The notes beneath the pieces are model-generated. The model had not been told where the DNA came from, did no database searches, and saw nothing but the letters and a program-made list of their open reading frames with translations. The translations under genes were made by a program, and so were the position numbers. This document shows positions 42,692 to 52,090 of a stretch of 64,000 nt of DNA, piece after piece. This DNA comes from JACKIP01 sp963710165 (GTDB taxonomy: Bacteria > Pseudomonadota > Alphaproteobacteria > Micavibrionales > Micavibrionaceae), in contig CAVPYZ010000004.1 of NCBI GenBank assembly GCA_963710165.1, positions 558,001 through 622,000 on the forward strand, written 5' to 3'. Positions within the stretch are counted from its first letter, which is position 1. Every line of letters starts with the position of its first letter.

Positions 42692-43550
42692 CTTTTTGTA
42701 AGTATCCTCCGTTTATGGCAGAAATATAATCCATTGATTTTTTCCCCTCTGGTTGAACCTGATCAAATATAAGATGGTCACCTGACAAGTGGGCGCTCAG
42801 AATTTTGACACGTCCTTTCAGACCGTCTACGTAAGTTCCGGGCCAAGGATTAAGCGCACGAATTTGTTGATCAATCTCTTTGACTGATTGTGAAAAACTA
42901 ATTTTTCCATCTTCTTTTTTTAAGAGAGGGGCGTAGTTTGATTGGGCGTCATCCTGCTGTTCTGAAGTAATGGCTTGGCTGGAAGACAGATCGTCTAAAA
43001 CTTTTGTAATAAGATTACCGCCAATATTGGAAAGCGCATCATGTAATTCCTGTGCGGTTGTGTCAGATGAAATTGGAACACTTTCTTTCAAAATCATCGG
43101 GCCGGTATCAAGGCCGCGCTCCATTTGCATGATTGTTACACCGCTTTTATCATCCCCCTTCCAGATAGCATGTTGAATAGGGGACGCGCCGCGCCATCTG
43201 GGAAGGAGGGAGGCATGAATATTTAAGCAGCCATATTTGGGAGAGTCCAAGATCGCTTGGGGTAAAATCAAACCATAAGCGGCGACAACAGCAACGTCAG
43301 CCTTTAGATTTTGAAACTGCTCTTTTGCGCCATCGTCTTTAAAACGGGTCGGATGAAAAACGGGAATATTATATATCTCTGCATGCAAATGGACAGGGGA
43401 CTTTTGTACTTGATGTCCGCGCCCCTTTGGACGTGGTGGTTGAGTATAAACGGCGGTTACATTATGTTTCGATTTGAAAATAGCTTCCAAGGCAGGGACG
43501 GCAAAGTCCGGAGTACCCATAAAGATAATATTGAGGGGGTTCTCGCTCAT
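42681..43550 (-). CDS. fmt: Methionyl-tRNA formyltransferase
   Basis: Formylates initiator Met-tRNA. It begins LNIIFMGTPDFAVPALEAI and has the formyl-folate motif SLLPRWRGASPIQHAIWKGD with catalytic His and neighbouring Asn/Asp (LNIHAS, GVTIMQMERGLDTGPM), then the C-terminal tRNA-binding domain (ALNPWPGTYV). At 289 residues it is slightly shorter than the usual 310. It overlaps def by four bases and truA by 11, forming a def-fmt-truA operon. Confidence 0.96.
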   Translation of the reverse strand: MSENPLNIIFMGTPDFAVPALEAIFKSKHNVTAVYTQPPRPKGRGHQVQKSPVHLHAEIYNIPVFHPTRFKDDGAKEQFQNLKADVAVVAAYGLILPQAILDSPKYGCLNIHASLLPRWRGASPIQHAIWKGDDKSGVTIMQMERGLDTGPMILKESVPISSDTTAQELHDALSNIGGNLITKVLDDLSSSQAITSEQQDDAQSNYAPLLKKEDGKISFSQSVKEIDQQIRALNPWPGTYVDGLKGRVKILSAHLSGDHLIFDQVQPEGKKSMDYISAINGGYLQKDVP

Positions 43551-44122
43551 AAAATACGGTTTTGCTTTTTGAACTTTTTAACGATCATATTGCGTTTTAA
43601 GCTTGAAAGATGGTCGATAAATAATTTTCCGTCCAGATGATCAATTTCATGTTGAACACAATGGGAATGTAGACCATGACTGTCCATTTCCTGAACATTT
43701 CCATTATAGTCGATATATTTTACTTTAATATGTGCGGGGCGTATGACGTTGGCATATTGACCGGGGATAGAAAGACATCCTTCTTCATATACTGATTTTT
43801 CATCTGAGCACCATGTCACTTCCGGATTAATCATGAAGATCGGAGATTTTTCTTCGGTATCTGCGTTGGGGCCACGCTCAATTGTTTTAACGCCGCTTTT
43901 CTCTATGCCATATTGCCACATACCTTCCGGCACATCGACAATCATAATACGATTCAGGATTGATACCTGATTGGCAGCAAGGCCTATTCCGCCTGCCTCT
44001 TCTAATGTCAGAAGCATTCTGTCCATCTGTTGGGTGATGTCCGTTGTTACATTTTCGACGGCATTTGCTGTTTCTTTTAAAACGGGGTCGGGGATGGTAA
44101 CGATGTCATATGTGCTAATCAT
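43547..44122 (-). CDS. def: Peptide deformylase
   Basis: Removes the N-formyl group from new proteins, using a metal ion. The three signature motifs are present: GGIGLAANQV, EGCLSIPG (metal-binding Cys) and HCVQHEIDHLDGKLFID (two metal-binding His and catalytic Glu). The 191-residue length is normal. It precedes fmt with a four-base ATGA overlap. Confidence 0.97.
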   Translation of the reverse strand: MISTYDIVTIPDPVLKETANAVENVTTDITQQMDRMLLTLEEAGGIGLAANQVSILNRIMIVDVPEGMWQYGIEKSGVKTIERGPNADTEEKSPIFMINPEVTWCSDEKSVYEEGCLSIPGQYANVIRPAHIKVKYIDYNGNVQEMDSHGLHSHCVQHEIDHLDGKLFIDHLSSLKRNMIVKKFKKQNRIL

Positions 44123-44186
44123 GATGGGTAACAGGTAATCTTTTCAAGTCTTTACGTCAAGCTTTCTGGGGTTTGTTCTAATAAGG

Positions 44187-45422
44187 TTATTTCAATTTAG
44201 CGACTTTTGCCGGTTCATCATCAGAAAATTTTTCTATTTCAGGTGCGGTTAAAATCTTGGCGGCGGTGTCAACAGCCTCTGGCTGATCTAGGTTTTTCTG
44301 TTCAGGCGCGGCTTGCAAATCTTCGAATTTTCTAGCGCTGACTAACACACGGTTTTCCAGAGAAGACACAGCCTTATTATAATTATTGGTTGCGGCGGTC
44401 AGGCTTTTACCAACAGCGCCCATATGACCTGAAAAGATAGAAATACGTTCATAAAGCTCACGACCCAGAGATGAAATTTCCTTCGCATTCTGCGCAAGTT
44501 GTTCTTGTCGCCATCCATACATGACAGCTTTTAAAAGGGAAATTAACGTTGTCGGTGTCGCGGGGATTACTTTCTGGTCAACGCCAAATTCGATTAAGGC
44601 AGGATCACTTTCTAATGCCGCGCTGAAATAACTCTCTCCGGGCAAGAACATAACAACAAATTCGGGACTATCAAATTTGTCATGATAGGATTTTAGTCCG
44701 AGTGACTTCATATGGTCACGCACATGACGTGTGTGTCTGGTTAAATGTGTCCGTCGCTCATCGCCGCCCGTCCCGTCTTTCATCGCATCTAGATAGGCAT
44801 CAATCGGCGCCTTCGAATCAATAACAATCTTCTTACCATCCGACAAATTAACAACAACGTCGGGGCGTTGTGATCCGCCTTCGGATGCGGTTGTGACTTG
44901 TGTTTCGTAATGAATACCTTCCCGCAGACCCGCCATTTCAAGACAGCGCTGGAGTTGCATTTCACCCCAGCGTCCGCGTGTGGAGGGGGAACGCAAAGCC
45001 TGCACCAATGAAGATGTTTCTTGACGCAGGCGTTGTTGATCATCCGTCATATTCTGGACGTGTGTGCGCAGTTCGGTATAGGCATTGGCGCGTGCCATTT
45101 CGAGTGCGCGTAATTTTTCATCCATATTTTTAAGGGCTGAATTGACCGGATCAACCAAAGCCGCTATTTCCCGTTTGCGAACATCAAGATCTGAATTTCC
45201 ATCACTTTGCGCCTGTTTCAATCGTTGTTCGGCGAGTTGTAAAAAAGTTTCATTTGATTGCCGCAGAGCATCTTGCGCCGCGATAGAAAAAGTCTGCTTC
45301 GCTTGGTTTCGCCAAAAAAATATAATAATAAGCGGAATAAGACCAATCGCCATACCTATAAGAAGGGACGGGATATCCAGAACAAGGTCTGCAAAACTAA
45401 AATCACCGAGTCGAAACGTCAT
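44187..45422 (-). CDS. rmuC: DNA recombination protein RmuC
   Basis: A 411-residue RmuC homologue, a membrane-anchored coiled-coil protein with a nuclease-like domain that limits DNA inversion at repeats in E. coli. An N-terminal membrane segment (IPSLLIGMAIGLIPLIIIFF) leads into a coiled coil (about residues 40-140), then the conserved core SPSTRGRWGEMQLQRCLEMAG, DGKKIVIDSKAPIDAYLDA and SPEFVVMFLPGESYFSAAL. The biochemical role of the nuclease-like domain is uncertain. Confidence 0.94.
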   Translation of the reverse strand: MTFRLGDFSFADLVLDIPSLLIGMAIGLIPLIIIFFWRNQAKQTFSIAAQDALRQSNETFLQLAEQRLKQAQSDGNSDLDVRKREIAALVDPVNSALKNMDEKLRALEMARANAYTELRTHVQNMTDDQQRLRQETSSLVQALRSPSTRGRWGEMQLQRCLEMAGLREGIHYETQVTTASEGGSQRPDVVVNLSDGKKIVIDSKAPIDAYLDAMKDGTGGDERRTHLTRHTRHVRDHMKSLGLKSYHDKFDSPEFVVMFLPGESYFSAALESDPALIEFGVDQKVIPATPTTLISLLKAVMYGWRQEQLAQNAKEISSLGRELYERISIFSGHMGAVGKSLTAATNNYNKAVSSLENRVLVSARKFEDLQAAPEQKNLDQPEAVDTAAKILTAPEIEKFSDDEPAKVAKLK

Positions 45423-45468
45423 ATAATCAAACTATCACAAATAAATTGTTCTTCAAATGTTCTTTTAG

Positions 45469-45930
45469 CTATAAAAGTTTGAGCCTTTGGCATTCTTGTA
45501 ATGCCCAGATTGTGTAATCCATAACTTTAGGATGGTTTAAAACATCTTCCACAGTATCAAATGTTCGCGCCTCAGCTTCATAGCATCCTGTTATTGTATG
45601 ATCTCTATCATGCCAAAAATAAATATGGACGACTTCGGTATGATTAGTCCACGCTTCTGTTATGGCGCCTATAAATTGGAAGGTGCCATCCTTTATTAAA
45701 CCGCCTGTTTCTTCTTTGATTTCGCGTTTTAATGCATGGTCAATGGGTTCATCTTTTTCAACGTGTCCACCAAAAATATTTAAGCAGTCCGGAGATGTTT
45801 TCCAATGTTTCGGTCTGTATTGAAGGAACAGTTTTTGATCATGAGTTAATATGACACAATCCGCTACATGCGTTTTATATGATTTTAAATCAGTATTCTT
45901 TAAATCAACAACCTTAACGTTTTCAGTCAT
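45469..45930 (-). CDS. Nudix hydrolase
   Basis: A 153-residue Nudix protein. The Nudix box fits the consensus GX5EX7REUXEEXGU: it runs from GGHVEKDEPIDHALKREI through KEETGGL at about residues 50-72, with all catalytic glutamates present. These enzymes hydrolyse nucleoside diphosphates linked to other groups; the substrate is unknown. It starts one base after the AlaRS-like gene stop, so it is coupled to that synthetase. Confidence 0.9.
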   Translation of the reverse strand: MTENVKVVDLKNTDLKSYKTHVADCVILTHDQKLFLQYRPKHWKTSPDCLNIFGGHVEKDEPIDHALKREIKEETGGLIKDGTFQFIGAITEAWTNHTEVVHIYFWHDRDHTITGCYEAEARTFDTVEDVLNHPKVMDYTIWALQECQRLKLL

Positions 45931-45931
45931 T

Positions 45932-47803
45932 TTAGTCAGCTAAAACCGCCTTGATACGGCGCACACCTGCGGAGCTACTGCCTTCTTTTTTGATTTTGAA
46001 AGTACCGAAGTTTGAGAGAAGAGATGTGTTTTCCGCGTGTGGTCCGCCGCAAAGTTCCTCACTCCAACTTTTACCGGTTTCATCCTGCATCAGATAGACT
46101 TTGACGATTTCGGGGTATTTTTCCCAAAAACTGCCTTCTACGCCTGCATCCATGGCGTCTTGTTTTGGCATTTCGCGCACAACAACTTTTGCCGCCGCCG
46201 CCATTGCTTCATTAACATATTTTTCAACAGCCGCGCGTTCCTCTTCATTTACTTTTTGATCATGGCTAAAGTCAAAACGTATTCGTTCTGGCGTAATATT
46301 GCTGCCTTTTTGGTGAACGTGTGTTCCCAGAACTTCGCGCAGTCCAGCGAGCATCAAGTGCGTGGCGGTATGAAGGGCGGTTGTTTTCTCACTATGATCT
46401 GCAAGACCACCTGCGAATTTACCTGCCGCGGCTGTACGGCTTTTATCTGCGTGGGCTTTCATGGCTGTTTCAAAGCCTTCGGGGCTAGAAATTGTTTTAT
46501 TGTTTTCTTCCAGAAGTTCACGCGTCAGTTCGAGAGGGAAGCCATAGGTTTCGTAGAAATAAAACGCATCTTCCCCTGTCACAGCGTCATTTTGCTCCAG
46601 ATGCTTCTGGATTTCGCGCTCCCCAGTTTGAAGTGTTTTCTGGAATTTTTCTTCTTCTGCTTCGACGATAGACAGAATGTTTTCTTTGGATTTGATCAGC
46701 TCGGGATAGGCCGTGGCTTCATCAATAAAAATCTCTGATAGCTGTGTCATGAATTTGTCGTGAATACCCAATTTACGCGCAACACGAATGGCACGGCGCA
46801 TGATACGGCGTGTGATATAACCTGCATCAACGTTACTGGGGACGGCGCCGTCCGCGATCAGAAATGTTGCGGCGCGCGCATGATCAAGAATGATACGGAA
46901 ATTACGTGTTTCTTGCTCATACGTTTTACCTGTTAGCGCAGTAATTTTCTGCATGGCTGTTGTAAAAAATGTTGTCAGGTAGAGGTCGGCATTACCGTTC
47001 ACCGCCGCCATCAGGCGTTCCAGTCCGCCGCCATAATCAATATTCGGGGCTTTCAGTGCTTCGAAGCCGCTTTCTTCGCGTTTATGTGACATGAACACAT
47101 TATTGCCTATTTCCAGAAATCGGGGTGTTTCCGTCGCAGGATGGTCCTTATCATCGCCGTTTGGTTCAAAATCAAAGAACATTTCACTATCCGGGCCGCC
47201 AGGTTCGCCAACGGGCATATTTTTGGGCGCGCCAACGCGGCTCCACCAATTTTCGGAATCATCATAGAGAAAAATACGTCCGCCGCGTGATAGTCCGTAT
47301 TGTTCCGGGTCTTCTTCGACCTGCGGGTCTATGCCGACGCTTTTGAATAACTTTGTCCATGTTTCAATCGCGCTGTCATCACGCGCAATATTCAGTTCGG
47401 TATTGCCTTTATAAACGCTGATATATAAGCGTTGAGGATTAAGCCCCAGCTCATTGACCTGCCAGTCCCAAATAGCCTCAATCTGTTTTTGTTTATAATT
47501 TTCGGGATTGGCGCCAAGCTCCCAACGTCCGATCATTTCAAAAAATGTCAGATGGGAATTATCGCCGACTTCTTCAATATCAATCGTGCGAACGCATTTT
47601 TGAATATTGACAATATCATTGCCCATTGGATGCTTCTCACCAAGAAGGTATGGCACCATCGGCTGCATACCGCTACCTGTGAATAGTGTTGTTGGATCAT
47701 TTTCCGGAAGGACACTGGCGGAAGGAACAATCGTAGAGCCGTTCACTTTCTTCATATGATTAAGATAAGAATTGCGGAGTTCATCCGGTGTGTAGGTTGT
47801 CAT
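45932..47803 (-). CDS. alaS: Alanyl-tRNA synthetase, short form without C-Ala domain
   Basis: Charges tRNA-Ala. The catalytic domain has motif 1-type NDPTTLFTGSGMQPMVPYL, motif 2 around TFFEMIGRWELG and motif 3-type DYGGGLERLMAAVNG, followed by a helical tRNA-recognition domain and an editing domain with the metal site HTATHLMLAGLREVLGTHVHQKG and CGGPHAENTS. The chain ends directly after the editing domain (GVRRIKAVLAD), at about 623 residues against about 870 for E. coli AlaRS, so the C-Ala (DHHA1) dimerisation domain is absent. The frame shows no break, so the short form looks genuine. The ATG at 47803 fits the family best; other in-frame starts lie upstream. No second alaS is visible in the window. 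Confidence 0.9.
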   Translation of the reverse strand: MTTYTPDELRNSYLNHMKKVNGSTIVPSASVLPENDPTTLFTGSGMQPMVPYLLGEKHPMGNDIVNIQKCVRTIDIEEVGDNSHLTFFEMIGRWELGANPENYKQKQIEAIWDWQVNELGLNPQRLYISVYKGNTELNIARDDSAIETWTKLFKSVGIDPQVEEDPEQYGLSRGGRIFLYDDSENWWSRVGAPKNMPVGEPGGPDSEMFFDFEPNGDDKDHPATETPRFLEIGNNVFMSHKREESGFEALKAPNIDYGGGLERLMAAVNGNADLYLTTFFTTAMQKITALTGKTYEQETRNFRIILDHARAATFLIADGAVPSNVDAGYITRRIMRRAIRVARKLGIHDKFMTQLSEIFIDEATAYPELIKSKENILSIVEAEEEKFQKTLQTGEREIQKHLEQNDAVTGEDAFYFYETYGFPLELTRELLEENNKTISSPEGFETAMKAHADKSRTAAAGKFAGGLADHSEKTTALHTATHLMLAGLREVLGTHVHQKGSNITPERIRFDFSHDQKVNEEERAAVEKYVNEAMAAAAKVVVREMPKQDAMDAGVEGSFWEKYPEIVKVYLMQDETGKSWSEELCGGPHAENTSLLSNFGTFKIKKEGSSSAGVRRIKAVLAD

Positions 47804-48004
47804 GGGCGCTGTATCTTGTTTTAAATTTTGCATGGAACAGATAAAAGCATACTTATCTCTCTTTTTCAATTCTGTTATATAAAGCGGGAATAGTTATGAA
47901 CCATTCCTTTTGATAGATGTTTGAGATAAATAATATTTTAAAAGTCATCTAAAACGGTGCGGTCTTTCTATAAAGGAAAGAATACACAAAAACAGGACGC
48001 CTAT

Positions 48005-49168
48005 ATGCTTGCACAATTTGCAACTGACAAAATACTAAAAAAGCTGGATAATATAGAAGAGGGTACGTTGCATGTGACCACTCCTGATGGTAAGAAACGA
48101 AGTTTTCAAGGGAAGCGTCCGGGCATTCCCGCAAATGTTGAAATTCGTGATTGGAAAGTTTTGCCTAATTTGGTGGCGAAAGGCAATATCGGATTTGCAG
48201 ATGATTACCGTAATGGTCTGTGGGACGTCGATGATCTACAAGGTTTATTTGAAATCAGCCTGATTAATGCCGATGCGTTTCAGCATATGGTTGTCGGTGA
48301 GAAATTTGCAGGGTTTAAAGCAATCCTAGGGTATTTATTACAACGTAATACGGTGGCGGGCAGTAAGAAAAATATCCACGCGCATTATGATTTGGGAAAT
48401 GCGTTTTACAAGCTATGGCTCGATCCGACGATGACCTATTCCTCTGCGCTTTATAAATATGAAGATGAGGATATGGTCAGCGCGCAACACAATAAATATG
48501 ATCGTATCTTGAGCCAATTCGAAAACGGCGCTGGCGATTTGCTGGAAATTGGTTGCGGTTGGGGCGGATTTGCAGAGCGTTCCATTGAGAAAGCCAATCA
48601 CAATATCCGCGGTGTAACTATTTCGGATGAACAATATGAGTATGCGCAAAAACGCGTGGAGGGACATGCCAATATTGTGATGGAAGATTATCGTCATCAA
48701 AGTGGAAAATTTGACCAAATTGTTTCAATCGAAATGTTTGAAGCTGTGGGGGAGGCCTATTGGCAAACGTATTTTCAGAAAGTGGCGGCTTTACTGAAAG
48801 ATAAAGGTAAGGCTGTTATTCAGACAATTACCATTCGGGAACAAGATTTTGAAGAATATAAGCGCACGGGTGATTTCATACGCAGTTATATTTTTCCGGG
48901 TGGTATGTTGCCAACCAAAACGCGTTTCGCACAAGAAGCCAATAAAGCAGGCCTAAATGTAGGTGATTTTGAGTCTTTTGGCCAAAGTTATAGCCGTACA
49001 TTGTCAGAGTGGTTAGGTAACTTTGACTCAAAACGTAATGAAGTTTTGGCGCTAGGGTTTGATGAAAGTTTTATCCGACTGTGGCGTTTCTATCTGGCAG
49101 CATGCGCGGCAGGGTTTAAAGCAGAGCGAACAGATGTGATGCAGATTTCTTTAACCCATCAATCATAA
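48005..49168 (+). CDS. cfa: Cyclopropane-fatty-acyl-phospholipid synthase
   Basis: Adds a methylene bridge from S-adenosylmethionine to unsaturated lipid acyl chains, stiffening the membrane. Typical stretches are SKKNIHAHYDLGNAFYKLWL, TYSSALYKYEDED, the SAM-binding LLEIGCGWGGFAERSIEKA and the iron-sulfur-independent catalytic region SIEMFEAVGEAYW. About 387 residues from the ATG at 48005; an upstream GTG at 47957 is less likely. It ends at a shared bidirectional terminator facing the flagellin gene. Confidence 0.93.
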   Translation: MLAQFATDKILKKLDNIEEGTLHVTTPDGKKRSFQGKRPGIPANVEIRDWKVLPNLVAKGNIGFADDYRNGLWDVDDLQGLFEISLINADAFQHMVVGEKFAGFKAILGYLLQRNTVAGSKKNIHAHYDLGNAFYKLWLDPTMTYSSALYKYEDEDMVSAQHNKYDRILSQFENGAGDLLEIGCGWGGFAERSIEKANHNIRGVTISDEQYEYAQKRVEGHANIVMEDYRHQSGKFDQIVSIEMFEAVGEAYWQTYFQKVAALLKDKGKAVIQTITIREQDFEEYKRTGDFIRSYIFPGGMLPTKTRFAQEANKAGLNVGDFESFGQSYSRTLSEWLGNFDSKRNEVLALGFDESFIRLWRFYLAACAAGFKAERTDVMQISLTHQS

Positions 49169-49196
49169 TTTTATTACATTGGCAAACACCAGATAA

Positions 49197-49228
49197 AGAA
49201 AAACCGGAGAATAATCTCCGGTTTTTTT
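49197..49228. terminator. Bidirectional intrinsic terminator
   Basis: A stem with arms AACCGGAGA and TCTCCGGTT around a short ATAA loop (about 49202-49223), followed by TTTTTTT on the plus strand and by TTTTTC on the minus strand. It lies between the convergent cfa and flagellin genes and should terminate both. Confidence 0.9.
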
Positions 49229-49250
49229 AATTTTATATAGATCAGCTCTC

Positions 49251-50918
49251 TTAGAATAGACGTAAGACTGACTGCTGTGACTGAGACGCCAAGGACAGGG
49301 ATGTAACACCCAGCTGCTGACGTGTCTGTAGAGCAAGAAGGTTTGCGCCTTCTTCGTTCTGATCAGCGACAGTTAAATCATCTGCACCTGATTCAAGTGT
49401 ATTGATTGTCTGCTCTGTAAACTCACGGCGTGTCTGAATAATAGACAAGTCGTTAGCTAGAGTAGAGCCGAAGCTTCTGACTGCTTCAAGCGCGTCACGA
49501 ACGGCGTCGGCCGCTGAGTCAACGATTGTTGCACTGGCAAAGCTTGTTTCTGTAATACCAAGGCCAGCAGAGGAGAAGTCGATCCCTTCTGTTGTTAATG
49601 AACTTGTACGATCTTCATTAAAGAAGGTTGTCAAGTTATCACCAGCAAGAAGGTTAACACCACGGTAGCTTGCATCAACAACTAAACGATCAATCTGATT
49701 ACGGATTTCGTTATAGTCATCAGCCAAAGCTTCAACCGCGTCGGTACTTGTTGCAAAAGCGTAAAGACGATCTTGCGCGTTACCACCTGTTGTTGTTCCA
49801 AGTGCATCAAAGTTTGATGAGGAAGATCCAAAACCCAAATTAAAGTCAGTGTTGGCCGCGCCATTGACACGGATTTCAACGCTGTCCGTATCACCAGAAA
49901 TGGCTGTTAAACTGATACGACCATTTTTTGCATCAAAATTAGCTTCAACAAGTTCATTCACGGCTGTGTTAGAGTTAATTGAATCTATCACATCTTGGAA
50001 TGTATCACCGGCCGCAACGTTATATGTTACTGTCGTTGCAGCAGCGTCATTTACAGCAAATTCAATCGTATCACCGGCGGCAAGGCCACCAATAATTTGC
50101 GTGCCGTCAACATCCTGATAGTTACCTGTGATTAAATCACCAGCTTCGATCAGATCACCATCAGCTTCAAAGATTGAACGCGAGGTAATTGTGCTACCTG
50201 CAATGATAGTACCTGCAGCTTGTGTACCACCGGCGCCATCATCTTCGTCAGCAAAGAAGTTACCAAGACCAAGAGCCTGGAATTCAGCCAATGTAACATC
50301 TGCGCCACCTTCTATACGGAAGGAACGACCATCTTCACTACTGATGCTTAAGAAGCCATCTTTCGTAACTTCGGCTGTAATTTCCTGATCCTGATTATCT
50401 GCAAATGCATTCTGGATTTTAGCTGCCAATGACTCAGCAGTATCACCTGTATTCACTGTAATGGTTTCAGTAATTTCAAGGCCACCGTCAGAAACAGTAC
50501 TGATTGTAAACTGGTCGCCATCGGTAAAGCCGATTGCGGCATCAGTTAAGTCAGTTACAAGACTAAGGTCTGTATTACCAAGTGCACGAGCCTGACCTTC
50601 GGACGCTGCCAAAAGATCACGTGCGGATTGCACAATCGAGTCAGCTTGCTCAACAAGACCTGTCAGCGCTGTAATACCATTATCTGCTTCTTCAACTGTT
50701 CTGATGGACTGGGAAATACCATCGAGCAAACGGTTCAAGTCAGATGCACGGTTATTAAGAGATTGTGATGCAAAGAAGTTTTGCGGGTTATCCAAAGCAC
50801 TATTGACTTTCAAGCCTGTCGCAAGACGAAGCTGTGTCACGTCAATTTTACGTTGTGTGTTTTGAAGAGAGAGTAGGTTGGAACGCAACGCGTCCCCTAG
50901 TACGATATCACTAGACAT
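49251..50918 (-). CDS. Flagellin
   Basis: A 555-residue flagellin, the subunit of the flagellar filament. The N-terminal D0/D1 region (DIVLGDALRSNLLSLQNTQR, then RLATGLKVNSALDNPQNFFA) and the C-terminal one (ANLLALQTRQQLGVTSLSLA and the QSQQSVLRLF end) are both recognisable. The variable middle (about residues 140-420) is Asp/Thr/Ala-rich and holds two repeated beta units, each with a long GDT-rich strand pattern (INTVTVNTGDTAESLAAKIQ-like and VTYNVAAGDTFQDVIDSIN). It has a good ribosome binding site, a strong promoter and a 5' hairpin (see separate entries). No other flagellar gene is in the window. Confidence 0.92.
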   Translation of the reverse strand: MSSDIVLGDALRSNLLSLQNTQRKIDVTQLRLATGLKVNSALDNPQNFFASQSLNNRASDLNRLLDGISQSIRTVEEADNGITALTGLVEQADSIVQSARDLLAASEGQARALGNTDLSLVTDLTDAAIGFTDGDQFTISTVSDGGLEITETITVNTGDTAESLAAKIQNAFADNQDQEITAEVTKDGFLSISSEDGRSFRIEGGADVTLAEFQALGLGNFFADEDDGAGGTQAAGTIIAGSTITSRSIFEADGDLIEAGDLITGNYQDVDGTQIIGGLAAGDTIEFAVNDAAATTVTYNVAAGDTFQDVIDSINSNTAVNELVEANFDAKNGRISLTAISGDTDSVEIRVNGAANTDFNLGFGSSSSNFDALGTTTGGNAQDRLYAFATSTDAVEALADDYNEIRNQIDRLVVDASYRGVNLLAGDNLTTFFNEDRTSSLTTEGIDFSSAGLGITETSFASATIVDSAADAVRDALEAVRSFGSTLANDLSIIQTRREFTEQTINTLESGADDLTVADQNEEGANLLALQTRQQLGVTSLSLASQSQQSVLRLF

Positions 50919-50959
50919 AATAGTTTCCTTTCCTAGGTTACTGTTATAAGTATGTTTAT

Positions 50960-50976
50960 GGCTCCATACTGGAACC
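50960..50976 (-). promoter_or_regulatory. Hairpin in flagellin 5' untranslated region
   Basis: On the minus strand the arms GGTTCC and GGAGCC enclose AGTAT, pairing fully with one G-U pair, about 42 bases upstream of the start codon and about 14 bases downstream of the -10 box. In alphaproteobacteria such leader structures are targets of the flagellin-translation regulator FlbT; that link here is inference. Confidence 0.55.
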
Positions 50977-50990
50977 GTATGTCTATTATT

Positions 50991-51020
50991 ATTATATCAG
51001 AGTTCTTAAGAAGGTGTTAA
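50991..51020 (-). promoter_or_regulatory. Sigma-70-type promoter of flagellin gene
   Basis: On the minus strand, TTAACA (51020-51015) is followed after 18 bases by a perfect TATAAT (50996-50991). It would give a leader of about 65 bases. No sigma-28 or sigma-54 flagellar promoter sequence was seen in this gap. Confidence 0.65.
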
Positions 51021-51066
51021 GGGAAAAGTAAAATTATCTTTATTTTTTCCAGAATCACATTAAAAC

Positions 51067-52008
51067 TCAGCTTTTTTGGCTTGATCGTGGGTGTGCTTTT
51101 TTATGGATGGCGATCAATTCAGCGGCATTTACTTCTGTATAACGTTGCGTAGTAGAAAGCGATGTGTGCCCTAACAGCTCTTGTATCTCTCTTAAATTCG
51201 CGCCGTTTTGTAATAGATGCGTCGCAAAGCTATGACGTAACGCATGCGGCGTTGTAGTTTCAGGTAATCCTAAAGTGATTCGAATTTGACGCATGGTGCG
51301 CTGTGCCACGCCCTGATTTAAACGCTTGCTTCTTTGCCCCGGAAAAAGAGGTGCCTTCTTTATAAGTCGATTGGGATGGCGCTCTATATAATCAAATATA
51401 ATTTTACGTACCGTTGGGATCAGCGGAATTTGGCGTTCTTTATTGCCTTTTCCGACAACCCTTAAATATCCATCATCTTTTATATTCTCTATATTTAAGG
51501 AAAGCGCTTCCTGAATTCTTAATCCGGCACCATATAAAAGGGTAAAAAGGGCGTGATCACGTAAGGAAATCCAGTCGCCTTTTTCTTTGAAATCATCCAG
51601 CATTCTAAAAATACTTATCTCGCCAATCGGTTTGGGCAGTTTATGCGGCAGTTTCGGAGTATGTAGAAGGCTAATCGCGGGATTATGCATGTGACCGTTT
51701 TTATCCAGCCATTTCAAAAAATTTTTAATGCCCGAAAGGCTGCGGGCGCGAGAGGAATTTTTCAGCCCGCTCATCGCTTGCCGCGACATCCACGCCCGAA
51801 AATCGCGTAAAGAAGCATCGGACAAGCTGTTCATAGAGACTTTTTCTTCGTGATGAGTAAACAGGAAATTCAGAAATACCTGTAGATCATGAGAATAGGC
51901 ACGCAGTGTGTGTTTTGAAACATGTTTCTCATATTTCAAATAATCCGTCCATTCTTCTACTTTTTGAGCTAGATCAGCGGCAAGCCGATCTGTAAGGGCA
52001 AAATCCAT
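51067..52008 (-). CDS. xerC: Tyrosine recombinase XerC
   Basis: A 313-residue Xer recombinase that resolves chromosome dimers at dif with XerD. The N-terminal SAM-like domain (YLKYEKHVSKHTLRAYSHDL) is followed by the catalytic domain with Arg in LLYGAGLRIQEALSL, the lysine turn VVGKGNKERQIPL, HALRHSFATHLL, LGHTSLSTTQRYTEV with the catalytic Tyr. The C-terminus ends AIHKKAHPRSSQKS. A XerC assignment is preferred over XerD by length and overall fit, but not certain. Confidence 0.9.
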   Translation of the reverse strand: MDFALTDRLAADLAQKVEEWTDYLKYEKHVSKHTLRAYSHDLQVFLNFLFTHHEEKVSMNSLSDASLRDFRAWMSRQAMSGLKNSSRARSLSGIKNFLKWLDKNGHMHNPAISLLHTPKLPHKLPKPIGEISIFRMLDDFKEKGDWISLRDHALFTLLYGAGLRIQEALSLNIENIKDDGYLRVVGKGNKERQIPLIPTVRKIIFDYIERHPNRLIKKAPLFPGQRSKRLNQGVAQRTMRQIRITLGLPETTTPHALRHSFATHLLQNGANLREIQELLGHTSLSTTQRYTEVNAAELIAIHKKAHPRSSQKS

Positions 52009-52090
52009 ATTTTTATTTTATCATAAAAGTCTTTTTGTGATGAATACTTTAAACCTTCGTCAGTTTGTTTCTTCGTGCTAAAATAATTTT

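Noticed and set aside
46037..46738. A 233-codon plus-strand frame opposite alaS
   Set aside because: It lies within the intact AlaRS gene and its translation has Cys/Phe-rich, non-protein-like composition.
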